A DNA stretch of 64,000 nucleotides from Rhizophagus irregularis (Eukaryota > Glomeromycota > Glomeromycetes > Glomerales > Glomeraceae), in contig NC_089436.1 of the NCBI RefSeq assembly GCF_026210795.1, positions 806,001 to 870,000 on the forward strand. Reading direction: 5' to 3'. The position numbers and the translations under genes are program-made. The notes below the pieces were generated by a model. The model saw only the letters and a program-made list of their open reading frames with translations, did no database searches and was not told the origin of the DNA. Below are positions 11,850 through 23,892 of this stretch, one piece after another (position 1 is the stretch's first letter; each line of letters starts with the position of its first letter).

Positions 11850-14800
11850 TTATATTTCTATTTTAGGTTTAACAAATATGACAAAATAATCATCCTCATC
11901 TACTTCTTTATATCCAGGTGCAATAATTTTTATATTTTCTTCATCTCCTTCAAACTCTCCTCTTCTCTCCATATTTACTTTTGGTAACTTCATTTTCCCT
12001 CCAATCAAGGGAAAACAATTCACTTTAAAGCAATGTTCTCCCATACCTGGTACAATAAAATGTGTTTGTTTATATCCTGAAAAAACGAATGAATCATTCA
12101 CCTCTATGTTCACATGTATTTTCTTCTCAGATGATGTCCAGTTTATTATTTTATATACAAGAGTGAATAATTGTCCTACTATTGGATTTGGTGGAATTCT
12201 AATATATGCTGAGATTTCTGCTTTTTTTCTTATTAATTGTGGCACAACTACTGTTGATTCTGTACAAGGAATTTTAGTGTCTTTAACTACGGATGATTGT
12301 TGGTTTCTTTTCCATTGTATTACCAGTAATCCTATATCTATGTCTAACTTTTTGATGTCCATTAAGGTCAATTCTAATAAATAATTTACATTATATACAT
12401 TTCCTTGTTTCCAAACTTATTTAAATATAATAATATCAGTAAACATTTTAATTTTAATTATAAATAATACCAATATCTTCAATATACAAACCTTGCCCTT
12501 GAAAATCATTTTCTATTTCAATAGACGATGCTGTTATTTCCATTCGAGTCTGTGCATTGGCTTGACCCAACTAAAAAAAATTATTGTTTATATTTTAATA
12601 AAGAAATAACAATTAAAAAACCATAAAGATAATAATAAATTCGTTAATTTTTACCAAATTTAAATCAATATCAGATACTAAAATTTCACATGGACTTGTG
12701 GTGGTAATCTTTGCAACTAAAAAATATTTCTCAACTCTTTCCATAGAAATTTCTGACTTTCTTTCAAAAATACTTTCACTTTGTTGTGATGTATTAAAAG
12801 AAAAACTGAATGGTGCAATAAAATGTATTCTAAAATCTTCCTTCTTTTCAATCCATCCTCTTGCAGGATATGGTGTAGACGGCACTGAACTAGTTGACGA
12901 ATAATAAACTGTTAAATGAAGTGTTCGTGGCAAATTGGATTTTTTTCCAAGTACATAAACTATCTTCACTACAGATTCTCCCGCTGGTATTATTCCTATA
13001 TCAATATCCTTTAAATTATTGGTCACATTTGCTGTAATTGTAGGATCTAAAGTAATAAAATCTTCCGAATCTACAGGATTTGATGGTGCATCTGTAACAA
13101 TTTCCGCGTTCAAAAATGTTTTAACTTCTTCATGTTCCAAATTTACTACAGTAAGTTCTATCGGATAATATTCATCCAATAGTGCAGGGGCCGAATGCTT
13201 AGCTTGTATGTCCAACCTGGCTAATTTTTGAGTAACTCTAATTATAAACAAATTATATTAGTAAAAATAATTGCCGTTAAAACATTTCAACGAATATTTT
13301 AATTACTTGATAGAAGTACGTTCCCCTGTTCCATTTAATACCGTATAAGTAGGCTTAGTAACTTATTAAAATAAAATTGAATTTTAATAAAGAATCTTTG
13401 TTAAATAGAAACATATTATTTTATTAGTTTATAACCATAATAATATACCTTCATCTTTGGAATCAATATTACCAATCAGCCATTTACGTTTAGAATGTTC
13501 TTCACGTGCATTCTTCAAATTAAAATGAAGTTCAACCTTCCATTGTTCCGTCAAAAATCCAAGAGAAACAGCTTGAAGCTATAAATACAGAATTTTTAAA
13601 TACTTATTAACTAAAAACAATTTGATTAATAGATAATTCACGAATTTACCTGCAAATCGCCACTTTCCTTTGGCTCAATCGATCCTTCAAATACTTTAGT
13701 AATACCTTTACTAAAATTCAAATCAACATCCTTAACCCATACTAATCCTTCTCCTTCAACATCCTCTTTCAAGCAATTTTTGCAATCGATCCATTCTAGC
13801 TTTGTATTATCTTTTTCAATTTTATTATCACGGAGGTAATGATTAAAGTATGAATCGTTATATGACAAGCGGAGGAAAGTGAACCGTAAAGGAATAGGAG
13901 GAGATTCGGCTTGAGTTGAAAACGCAATTTGAAACAAAGTTTCAGCCCCAATAAATGTTGTATCATCTTTAAATTGCACACGACATGTTACTGATTATTA
14001 AAAACATTCGTCAAGATAAAATATTCTAGTAATAATAAAAGACTTTATAAAAAAGGATACAGAAAGAATTTATTTCATCCATGTCAATCATAACTTGCCT
14101 TGGCTCGGGTAAAGTGATCTATATATTTTATATAGGAATAATATATCATATCTTAGAAAATATTAATAAATTTAGTATATTATCATTATCACGTACTTTA
14201 AAAAGTATATCCGTAAGTTCGTTATGAATTTCGATTCGTTGTTGGTTTGATATGGAAAATTCTAAATGAGTATATAAATCATCAAAATCATATAACTTTT
14301 TTTTTTAAAAAAGAAACAAAACTCATTTTAATAATAATTAGGCTTACGATCTGACAATAATTCGATCAAATATTCCACAACTTTTTCCCAAGTACCAAGA
14401 TCCTTAGCACACACTAAAGACCATCTCAATATTGACTCTAGAATTGTATGCCAATGTTCTTTACGATATGTTTTGGCAATTCTTTCAAAAAATCTATAAA
14501 AAAAAAGAAAATTTTAAATGTTATAAATACTTTCTCTTGACAATAATGATAAACCTTCGTTACTTAAGTAATCACTAATATACTTTAGAGCCGTTTCATA
14601 TTTTCCAGCATCTAAATAAGTGTTAGCAATTTCAGAGGCTAAATACAACGTCATACGACCAGTCTTTTGTGCCTTAAATTGCTCATAACTCTTAGTATAC
14701 AATTCAATTGTCAACGTTGAATGATCTATACTTTGTTCTGCATCCAAAATATCTTGTGGTGGAAGGATAGAATTATCAACCCCTTCTTTTTTCATATACT

Positions 14801-17121
14801 ATAATATATATAAAAAAAATGATTAATATCAATAAACTTGAATAATTTTTATGTGAAGAATCGTTAAATACCTTCTCTAAATTTAAAAAATGTTTTCTCC
14901 TTAATGAGTTATACTTTGCTGCCATGAAATAATAAAATCCCGGATGTTGAAGAACCATCGTTGGATTAATTCCAGAGCCTGTATTGGGATTACTTGACAT
15001 ACTTGATATACTTGACATACTAGACATACTAAATCTAAAATCTGATGAAGTAGTATTATGAGAAATTTTTGCCGGATCTGGAATAGTAAAACCAGTCCTA
15101 ATAGCAATTTCTAAAATGTCAGCAAATATGCGATACTGTTTGGACAACCACGCCCAATATTCAAATGTATCTTCACCAATACCCCGCGTATTAGATATAT
15201 CCTTAAAAGTTGACACGTGTTTATTCAGTTGAGCCAGTGCTGCCGAAGGGGAATCAACATAAAGGTTCAGTTTACATAACTAAATAGCATAATATAAAAT
15301 TTGAACAATTTGGTAATATAATAAATAATGTAAGTTTATGGAAAAAAAACTATACAAACTTTTAGACTAATAGTATCAGCAAGAATCCTAGCCTCAACCC
15401 AACGTTTACTTCGAATGGGCAATCCAGTTGCACCTGGTGTGACGGAAGACTGAGGCGCGAAAAGATCTATAATAAGATTATAAGCTGATTCGTAGTATCT
15501 GTATATAAATGAAAAGTATTAGTCATAAAAAAAAATAATCCTTTCTTAAAAAAAAAATTTTTGAAAACATTACCTGATAGCTGCTTCCATATCTTGTCTA
15601 AACTCGGCAAAAGTTGCTAATTTATAATCATATCGGATCATCCACCCTTGAATACCAAGCGGTTGTGGACTCATTGAAGATTTTTCAGAGAGTGGAGGTC
15701 GCATAAAATTACCACTAGGAGAAGGTAACCTAGATCGCTTCCTCTTTACGCGTTTACCATGTTCACGATAATAATTTAATCCGTATTCATAAAGAGATTT
15801 TTGCAGGCTTTAAATTGTCAGATATTTTCAGTATTTGGTTTGTATAAGGATTTAGATAGTTTATAAATTCAGTTACATACTTTGTCACGAAATCTTGAAA
15901 ATCTCCGTACTGAGATGAAGGTAACACGAAAAATGCATGCCTTCCATCTAATCCACTTACTTTTCGGATATTTGCTAATCGCTCATCCATCGCTTGATCT
16001 TTTAAAAACATTCGCTCATCCATTGTCTTATCTTTTATAAATAATTCATAGTTAATTTGCATTGAACTCTGATCTCATAAAAATATTATCAATTAACATT
16101 TATACATGCCAATATTTTGCGTTTTAAGCAATATTACGGCTGAAAATTTAATTCCTCTCTCAAGTAAGGATTTTCTATAAAATTATTCATAAATCAGTCG
16201 AAATTCAAAAAAGTATATATAAAAAAATAATAAACCGATATTTTTATAAACCTCCTTTCATTTATCTCCATTGCCAAAATATAATCTTTCTCTTTATCCA
16301 TTGATTCTGATGTACCTTCTTGTGTTGAAGAAATTTCTTCCTTTTCTTGTATAGAATCAGGTGAAGTATGATGCCACAAGTCATAAAAGCCTACTACAAC
16401 ACTTGGTAGAATTTCTCGATGTTTTCTTACCCATATAGGAGGAATTAAACCATCAGGATGAACAGGCGATCCTGATGTCAATGGTGAAATAGCTGAATGT
16501 GCAATTGGCATATTTAGATGTTGAGTTTGTGCTGGAGGTCTCATCGTTGGTTTTCGAGGGGGAAATTGATGATTCTACATAAGCATGCAAAGTATAAATA
16601 GTTAATAATAAAATAAAATACAAATATATATTGATTATATGAAATCGAATCGATTTAGTTCTCAATTTAAATTAAGCTACAAGTTTAATAAAAATATTTT
16701 CATTAATTAGAAATCAACATACCTTATCAACAGCAACTACGTGAAAAACTGCACTTGCATTTTTTCCGGGTCCCCAAATACCTACTTGACTTTTTGCTGT
16801 TAAAAGAGACAGTAAAGTTCTTGATAACTGTTGTTTTGTGGAAATAGGTATTGAAGCTGCACTTAGTGAACTTCTTCGCGATTGAGATTTAGAACTGGGA
16901 GGATTTTGTATAGAACCAGTTGTAGAAGTAGGCTGTTCTACCAAATCTCTCGCTGTTCCTAAACCAATTACAGCCATTAAAGGAACATGGTGAAAAATAA
17001 ATTCGGGAGGATAGCTATCCATAATTAATCCAAGTTGATTTTGTAAAGCCAACTGAGTAATTTTATCAAACTTAATTATGTAATCCAAGATCATAACACA
17101 AGATCTTAGATCGTACCACAT
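11850..17121 (-). CDS. TRAPPC11: TRAPP complex subunit 11 (foie gras/gryzun)
   Basis: Subunit of the TRAPP III tethering complex, acting in ER-to-Golgi traffic and autophagy. Seventeen exons: 17121/17022-16723, 16574-16252, 16174-16098, 15998-15881, 15807-15574, 15498-15360, 15279-14872, 14798-14584, 14493-14348, 14261-14197, 14118-14061, 13990-13650, 13578-13449, 13361-13307, 13237-12655, 12570-12492, 12373-11850. Phases close to 1,264 residues from the ATG at 17022 or 1,297 from 17121; the shorter start aligns better (MDSYPPEFIFHHVPLMAVIG). Recognisable blocks: the region with WVRKHREILPSVVVGFYDL; VILLKTQ and FFVLPS; the foie-gras domain with AWLSKQYRIFADILEIAIR and QHPGFYYFMAAKYNSLRR; and the C-terminal gryzun part ending YFVIFVKPKIEI, like the human FVKP end. 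A Ser-rich linker (SSMSSISSMSSNP) interrupts the foie-gras domain. The exon 3-4 border is the least certain: two similar acceptors (AAAAG) lie 32 bases apart. Confidence 0.92.
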
Positions 17122-17294
17122 AAATTTTTGTTTGTCGCATGAGATTATGTAACTTTTATTTCTAGAAAAATAGCGCGAAAATTAAATGAAACAAAAAATA
17201 TTTACGAATTAGAACTTCATTTCCCATTTTTTTTTTTAAAAAAAAATACTATTTAATATATAAAATGAACGACACTAATTCTTATAAAATGTAA

Positions 17295-18887
17295 TTAATA
17301 TAATTCATTATATTCAATATCAGGTAACCGATACTTTGCACGATATTCAGAAAATTTAACAAATCCCACATGCTTTTTAACATCATCGATATATTTCTTT
17401 GTAAAATTCTTTTTGTTTCCTAAATATAATTTATCTAATTGTCCATTATTATAATAAGTTAATAATAAACAGATATGATGATCGTTAAAAAAAGAACAAT
17501 TAGAAAAATCCAACACTTTAAATTTGATTCCTTTTTCTTTACAAATTTTAAAAAGTTTTGATAGATAATTAAATTGAAGATAATTTTCAAAATTAAATGT
17601 GAGATTAATTACAGATTTGGGTAAATTTTCTCCAATTAAAATTAATAAATCTTCTCCACTAAATTCCAAATATCTTAAAGATAATATTTCAAGATATTTC
17701 AAAGTATTTAAATAAGATGAAAATAAATTAACATAATTAATATCAATTGAATAAGTTAATTCAATTAATTTGGTACAATAATCTTGACAATAAGAAAGGA
17801 TATCTTTTGTTTCTGATTCATCAATAGATAATGTTAATTCTTTTATTTTTTCATTTGATTGTTTAAATAAAACCTTAATGAAATCAGGTGGAAATCCCTT
17901 TCCCTCATCCATTATAATGCAAATTCTATTCAATTTTTGAAAAGATAATGATAAATCATTATCATTGATTGAAAATTTAAAATTACTACAATAAGTTATT
18001 TCCAATTGTTGTAAATTTGAAAATATGGACAATTCATGAAGTGGAAAAGGATCAGATTTATTAAATTGAATTAAATTAAGACAAAAACATGTCAGAACAT
18101 TACAATGTTCTAGAACACTTTTCCAAATAATAGGGAAATCAGAATCTAAGCATGATATCGTCACATCTTCCAATCTTTTTTGATTTTTAATAAGTTGTGC
18201 CATATTTTTTACACAAAGATCCAATGGAGTAATATCATTAATCCATATAATTATAATTTTTTTTAAATTCATTAAAATTTTTGAAGCTGATAATAAAATA
18301 GTTGGTAAAAGTCCTACTTCATCTCCCACAATAACGCAATCTAAACATGTAATATTGGATAAATTTTCTTCAGCTTGGGTTAATTCAAAAATATTCATAA
18401 TTTGTTCTTCATTAAAATAAATTCCTTCCATATATGTTGAATTAATTATGAAATTTTCACATAAAGCTTTAAATATCTTGAGTACAGTTTTCCTTTCAAA
18501 TTCTTTTTCTAAAAGTGCTGAACCTTTAACTTTTTCCTCAAAAAAAATACTTGTATCAAGCCAAACTTTTATTGTAGCCAAAATGTCATTGAGCCAAAAT
18601 TTTTGTAAAAAACTTGTATAATTGAATATAGCTTTTACTGTTGAATCCAATCCAACGGATTCTCGAAATTCCTGAGATAAACATTTAATATAAGAGTCCA
18701 TAAGTTGAACATATCGTTCTTTTTGTCCAGACTCAAAACAAAAGGAAAAGGGATCTTTCCACAACTCAGGAATTGCTGAAATACACCAATGACGATTGAT
18801 TAGAATGCAAGTATACCGTGCTTTCCAATCTTTTTCTAATTCTTTAAATATCAAATGTAGACAAAGTTCTGGAAGTGTAGCTGCCAT
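17295..18887 (-). CDS. F-box/LRR-type protein
   Basis: A single-exon ORF of 530 residues starting at a clear ATG. The N-terminus fits an F-box (LPELCLHLIFKELEKDWKAR, then LINRHWCISAIPELWKDPF), which in the family binds Skp1 of an SCF ubiquitin ligase. The rest is a series of Leu/Asn/Ile-rich segments such as SNLQQLEITYCSNF, LKYLEILSLRYLEFSG and FKVLDFSNCSFF, fitting degenerate leucine-rich repeats that would bind substrate. Such intronless F-box proteins are numerous in glomeromycetes. It lies 173 bases upstream of TRAPPC11 on the same strand; eukaryotic spacing suggests separate transcription. Substrate unknown. Confidence 0.8.
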   Translation of the reverse strand: MAATLPELCLHLIFKELEKDWKARYTCILINRHWCISAIPELWKDPFSFCFESGQKERYVQLMDSYIKCLSQEFRESVGLDSTVKAIFNYTSFLQKFWLNDILATIKVWLDTSIFFEEKVKGSALLEKEFERKTVLKIFKALCENFIINSTYMEGIYFNEEQIMNIFELTQAEENLSNITCLDCVIVGDEVGLLPTILLSASKILMNLKKIIIIWINDITPLDLCVKNMAQLIKNQKRLEDVTISCLDSDFPIIWKSVLEHCNVLTCFCLNLIQFNKSDPFPLHELSIFSNLQQLEITYCSNFKFSINDNDLSLSFQKLNRICIIMDEGKGFPPDFIKVLFKQSNEKIKELTLSIDESETKDILSYCQDYCTKLIELTYSIDINYVNLFSSYLNTLKYLEILSLRYLEFSGEDLLILIGENLPKSVINLTFNFENYLQFNYLSKLFKICKEKGIKFKVLDFSNCSFFNDHHICLLLTYYNNGQLDKLYLGNKKNFTKKYIDDVKKHVGFVKFSEYRAKYRLPDIEYNELY

Positions 18888-19378
18888 ATTTTTTACTGTT
18901 TTATTTGTTTTGATTTTTGATTTTAAATTATTTTATTTTATTATTATCCGATGATCGTCCATCGATCGACATACACATATACGTTGACGTGTGCATTATT
19001 GATAGATTGTCTTTATTAGTTAATTATTATATATATATATAACTACAACGCAGCTGTACGTGTTGTACTCATGTACTCACGTGTACTCACATGTATTTTC
19101 AATATATTTGACGAACTTAAATTATTTTTTTAAGTGAAATATTATTACACCGTTGAACTACACTACTCCATTTTTACATTCCTGAAGAGCTTATATATTA
19201 AGTTTTATTTTTACCATATTATAATATAACGTATGAAACACGAAATTAATAAAACATAAACAACTGTACATATAAAAGAAAAAATTGCAATTTTTTTTTA
19301 TTGGAAAGGAATTGAATAGTTTGTAATCAAACTCTTCTAAAATACATGTTATAAAAAAAATGAATTCAAATGAAATAA
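18888..19378. other. Divergent upstream region
   Basis: Promoter side of the F-box gene and of the plus-strand nuclease-like gene. It contains three close copies of a tgtactcaygt-type word near 19060-19095, a (TA)n run near 19030 and poly-T. No gene seen. Confidence 0.5.
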
Positions 19379-20418
19379 AAAGGGCGAATTCCTATAAAAA
19401 ATGTTAGATGCACCGCAACGTATGGGCGTAAATCAAAAAAGTTTCAGTGGACTGTAACCCGTGGCCTTATCTGCTTTGAAGACTCGGCTTCGCACATGTT
19501 TCACATTTCCTTATGGGACAGAGGACGAACATATTGTTATAAATCGTGAGTGTGGTGGTAATGAAAAGGAAATTATTTGTTTGGTTGATGATGAGGATTT
19601 GGCAAGTGTAATCTGGACTCAAGGATTCAAGGTGGATTTTCCAATCGTCGTGGACACATGTAAGTATCGGTTTGCTATTTTTTGAGAATAAATCATGATA
19701 GGTGTGACATACCCCTAACAAAAAATAATTTGGATGTTTTATAGCGCAACAGCCATTTTCGTCGTGGACATTTCCCCAAATCAAGACGTTATTCGGGTTA
19801 ACAGCTGATAGTTATATTGATCTCCCCAGGTTCGATGGAGAGTTAGCTGACACAGCCAATTACGAAAAGATATTGGAGCACGTTTTGGAAGATATAGCTA
19901 TGAAGCATAAGACCTGCATTCACGTCACTAGTGCAAACGAAGCAACAAGACGCGAATTTATTTCTTCCGTTCTTCATGGCGTTGCCTCTTGTTATGATGG
20001 TGAAGTGAAAGTATGTCCAGAATACGAGTTATCTGGAAGTCATGGTAAAGGGCCAGTGGATTGGGTTATCAAGATTGGAGATACGATTATCGTTGTTACT
20101 GAGGCTAAAAGAGAGGATATTAACCAGGGTGTTGGCCAGAATGCAATTCAGTTACAAGCTTCGTCTCAGCGTAATAAAAAGAAACGCACATATAATGAGG
20201 CTTTGCGTGAAGATGTAATGTATGGTATTGTTTCGACAGGGGTCGACTGGGTCATAATTAAGTTAGTTACTACTGGCGAATATAATGATAGTGATAATGG
20301 GAATGTCGAGGTATTATTGAGTTCGCGAACACCATTTACTTTCCCCATTAATGAGAGTGTGTTCGATAAAAGTCTTATGCTTGAAAAACTCAAGAACTTG
20401 TTCGGGCAAATTAAATGA
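19379..20418 (+). pseudogene. Crinkler-like PD-(D/E)XK protein, 5' end damaged
   Basis: The main reading frame runs from about 19461 to 19659, across an intron (GTAAGT at 19660; acceptor TAG before 19745), to the stop at 20418. The second exon carries GPVDWVIKIGDTIIVVTEAK, a D-x(n)-E-x-K pattern typical of the PD-(D/E)XK nuclease fold found in CRN-type proteins, and ends KLKNLFGQIK. No ATG exists in frame in exon 1, and an in-frame TAA lies at 19455. Upstream, another frame is open from 19379 and reads TATYGRKSKKFQWTVTR up to 19462; one base deleted near 19463 would join it to ALSALKTRLRTCFTFPYG. It is therefore probably frameshifted and lacks its own start, unless an upstream exon or a sequencing error explains it. 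The role in these fungi is uncertain; some CRN proteins are effectors. Confidence 0.6.
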
Positions 20419-20836
20419 GTGTTTGGTCTCCAGATTGAATTGCAGGAATCATTGAAGCGGGTAAAAACAGAAAATAAATAAGATAGTCTTATCTTTTTCG
20501 AAAAAAAATAATCGTATGTAGACATTAGAATAGAAAAAAAATTCGTCATGTATCGCAGGCTACGCCCCAAACCTTTGTATTTATTTTTGCATATATTAAT
20601 AAAAAATTTTCTTGGCAAAAGTAATCGGATGCTTATACAGGTTGAGATATGCAAATTTTATTAGAATTAATAAAGTATTTTTATTCCGCCATTTTTTTTT
20701 ATTTTGTACATATTATATATAAAGTGCATTAGCCCAAATTTTTATGTCTATTTTTTATTTAGTACATATTATATATATTATATATAAAAGTGCATTAGCC
20801 CAAATTTTTATGTCTATATTTTTTTTGTAAAATAAT
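20419..20836. other. Convergent 3' spacer
   Basis: Lies between the 3' ends of two convergent nuclease-like genes. A direct repeat inside it is listed separately. No gene. Confidence 0.5.
20707..20822. repeat. Two-copy direct repeat of about 55 bp
   Basis: The string acatattatatata...gtgcattagcccaaattttt...atgtctat occurs at about 20707 and again at about 20762, side by side. The second copy has an extra atatatt insertion. Confidence 0.8.
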
Positions 20837-22190
20837 CTACATAGCACGAAATATTGCTTGTTGGATAGGAAAGAAATCAATAACCATATTATTGATTGGG
20901 TATGGTGGGACTTGAGGACAGCCACGGAAAATACAACCTGGAAAAATATTCATAATACACATTCCTGGGGCAGTACATCCATTATACAGTTGATTTCTCC
21001 TATCAATGGTTCCGAATTCAATCTAAAAAAAATAAATGCATAAATGATATTGAAAAAGAAAGCAAATGCCAAGAATACTAATTCTTACAATGTGGACTGG
21101 TTGATAATTTTCATATACATTTTGTACGCCATTTCTATGACAGAATTTATAGCACTGCCAAAAACACAGAACAATTATTAGACAAATGAAATAAACAAAA
21201 TAACAACAAAAAAAGTAGTACTGAACTGTGAAACGGCGCAAAGGAGTTCCGTTTTGATCTCTTCCTAAAGTCCATTTCCATAATTTTAGTACAAATACAT
21301 CCTCTACATGGTTCAGAGCCAACCAGAATTGAGTAGTCTTATGCATTATTCTAAAAAGGCTTTCTGAATTGGCCACCTCAACAATAATGGTTGGCCAAGG
21401 GTTACCCTATAAACCATTATAGATTCAGATTGGTCTTTGTATTTTCAATAATATAATTCAAGAAATAATACCTGAAGATCACAAGGGTTTGGGGCTGGTT
21501 TGGGCATAATTCTTGGTGTAAATGAACAATCCGGCTGTTTGCTAGAACTCCTTGTTATATGTCCTGGAGTAGTATGACAAGCTGAATACAAAAGGATTAA
21601 ACTTAATATAATAATATAAATTCACAAATAAACACAAAGTACATACTTGATGCTCCAGTAATATCAACTGTATCCTGAGGATCTTGATGTATAAATTGCC
21701 TAGTGAACTCATAATGTGCCATTTCATGATCACGATTTGGCAACTCGATTATGACTACCATTCCGTCTTGAAACTCCCAGTACCTTGATGCTTTTGTGAT
21801 CTCACATTTTTTTTCGAACTCTTCATAACTTACATCTTCAATAAGAATCAGAGGAAGTCTAATAAAATGAAACAAATTTTAGCATAAACATTGAAAATCG
21901 AATTTATGTAGTGTTATGACTATGACTTACCTATTTTCATCAATAGTTTTATAATTTCCATCGATCTACCATTTTTTCTCTCTTGCATCAGCTTTGTTAG
22001 TGATGACTTCTTCCACATTAGCATCAATAACTTCAATACATTCCTGAAACGCCAACTCATCTGCAGTTAAATCAGGTAAGGAAGTTACTGAACCTTTATG
22101 AGAATTTGCAGTTGATGAGAAGATGCTTAAAATAGAGGCTAAAGAACTTCGACAAGAAGATACAAAAGATTCATTTACACTTGTAAACAT
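20837..22190 (-). pseudogene. Uma2-like nuclease-fold gene with in-frame stop
   Basis: Six exons (22190-21931, 21858-21647, 21581-21472, 21406-21227, 21154-21089, 21022-20837) join in phase to 337 codons. The middle reads YWEFQDGMVVIIELPNRDHE and then NPWPTIIVEVANSES, like the P...VEV core of Uma2/DUF820 proteins, a PD-(D/E)XK relative common in cyanobacteria and found in Rhizophagus. The tail is Cys/Pro-rich (GCTAPGMCIMNIFPGCIFRG). The only defect is a TAG at 21966-21968, between KKW and IDGNYKTIDENR, where neither splicing option tested restores the frame. It is either a fresh pseudogene, an allele, or a base-call error. Function unknown. Conservation of all splice sites suggests recent loss. 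Confidence 0.6.
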
Positions 22191-22317
22191 TTTTAAAACT
22201 AAGAGATATAATCACTAATAACTACTAAATGAAATGAGAGATTAAAGTTAACAGTTTTTATAGTTATCAAAATATGTGATATGACGCAATAATTAGTAAT
22301 TAAAGTGTAGGGAAGCA

Positions 22318-22756
22318 TGTCTGAAATGTGTGTCAAATTGACAGCGCAGTGTGGTGCAGCGATTTTTTCCAAAAAAATTAAATTGCAATTTTTTTTATTT
22401 AAAATAAAACCTTTAAATTACTACACTAGATATATTTTTGTCTGCTCTGCAAATTTACTTAGAGAATATACAAGTAGTTTAGAAGGCCATTTTCGAGTTA
22501 TTTAACAAAAACTGTTTTTTGACAAATCCAATTTTGGAAATGATCAGTAAAGACAATAAAATCAGTTGTTATATACTAAAGTTAAAATCTACTTCCAAAA
22601 TCTCCTTCCATTTATAAGTGAATTTTGTAAAACAAATGAAAATACATTTAATATGTAAATTTGAAAATATTATATTAAAAAGAAAATCTTTAACTTATTT
22701 TTTTTTTGAAATTACTATGCCATACTGTACCATTAACCTGACACACATTTCAGATA
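22318..22756. mobile_element. Non-autonomous TIR element (MITE-like), 439 bp
   Basis: The left end starts tgtctgaaatgtgtgtca and the right end, read on the other strand, tatctgaaatgtgtgtca; similarity extends over about 40 bases with several mismatches. The interior is A+T rich without a credible ORF. A TA may be duplicated at the ends, but this is not clear. The right end recurs at 41335-41388, so the family has at least two members here. Confidence 0.65.
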
Positions 22757-23500
22757 TACTGTGAAAAGTATGGGAGTGTAGAAGTAAATAGATATTGTAA
22801 ATCATTTGAATCATCTTTAATATAATTTTTTCTTTAAAATAGTATTATATTTTTCATCAAAATGATAAAATACTAATTAAATTTATTTTGGCAGATGTAA
22901 ATATGTAATGTATTTTGATAAACATAATTAATTCATAATAATTTTATAATAAATAGTAAATTAGTCTATTCACCAAAATATGATATAATTAATTAGCAGA
23001 GAAGTATAAATAGTATTTTATTATCTGATTCTGATATGTTAATGGCTTATTTTAAATGATCTATACAATACTAGATCTGATTAATGATATTTTTACCAAT
23101 CTCATTGGTTTGTATTCTGTAAAGAATCACAGATTGCAAATAATATAAAATTTTGGTATAAGGTTTAATGTTATTATCTATTGATTCATTTTTTGACATT
23201 GCATACACTAAGTATAACTGACGACTATTTTTGTTTTATCTAGAATATCGATAGTTGGGATAATGAAACTAGATCATGGAATGGAATAATATATAAATAA
23301 GCGAAAAGCTGGTATGATCTGCAGGCATTAGTATAGAAACTTTACTTCACTTTGTAAAACAAATCTATATATTACTGAATCTTATAATTTATTTTTTACA
23401 TTAATAAATTAGTAATTCTGATCATGGTATTTTGTTACAATTTATTTATACTAACCAATTTTTGAATTATTTCATCTTATATAAAAAATTATTATCAAAC
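22757..23500. other. A+T-rich spacer
   Basis: No gene or repeat recognised; presumably includes the promoter of the coiled-coil gene that follows. Confidence 0.4.
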
Positions 23501-23892
23501 ATGCAATCCACTGATTTATTGAGAGAATTAAATGCCAAGCTCTTAACTGAGATTGCTAAACTCAGAAAAAAGTTTGCTGAAATCAAGAATGAGAATGGTA
23601 GGCTTAAAAATGAAAATGTGAAATTGAAACAGATTATTAAAAAGAATGCCAGATATGATGCTAAAAATGTCAAATACAAAGTCAGAATCGAGAAATTGGA
23701 GAAAAATAGTGTAGATATTTCAGCCAAAAATGCTGAACTTAAAGCTGAATTAGTCAAACTAAGATATAATTTCGATTTCTTCAATCTTATGAAACCTCAG
23801 CAATCACAGCACTTACTAACGTACAAAACTCATGCTCTGTTGAAGAAGAAGATATATCATATGTGCCGATTTTTGGAATTAGTCTAAATTAA
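23501..23892 (+). pseudogene. Coiled-coil protein of a repeated family, frameshifted
   Basis: From the ATG at 23501 the frame reads MQSTDLLRELNAKLLTEIAK and continues as a Lys/Glu/Asn heptad-rich helix (ENGRLKNENVKLKQ, KNAELKAELVKLR). It then degrades into KPQQSQHLLTYK and stops at 23887. In another frame the last codons before a TAA at 23890-23892 read VEEEDISYVPIFGISLN, which looks like the true C-terminus, so one frameshift lies between about 23770 and 23850. Many short coiled-coil ORFs of this style occur in Rhizophagus; their function is unknown. The 3' end lies in the left arm of the large inverted repeat, and a decayed copy of the same C-terminal stretch is present at the outer end of the right arm. 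Confidence 0.55.

Noticed and set aside
15787-16100. In-frame reading through the TRAPPC11 exon 3-4 intron as coding
   Set aside because: It meets a TGA; splicing 16097 to 15999 gives a segment equal in length to the human protein (VILLKTQ to FFVLP).
20166-20654. Minus-strand 162-residue ORF
   Set aside because: Mostly antisense to the PD-(D/E)XK exon; its start is not ATG-supported and no family features are seen.
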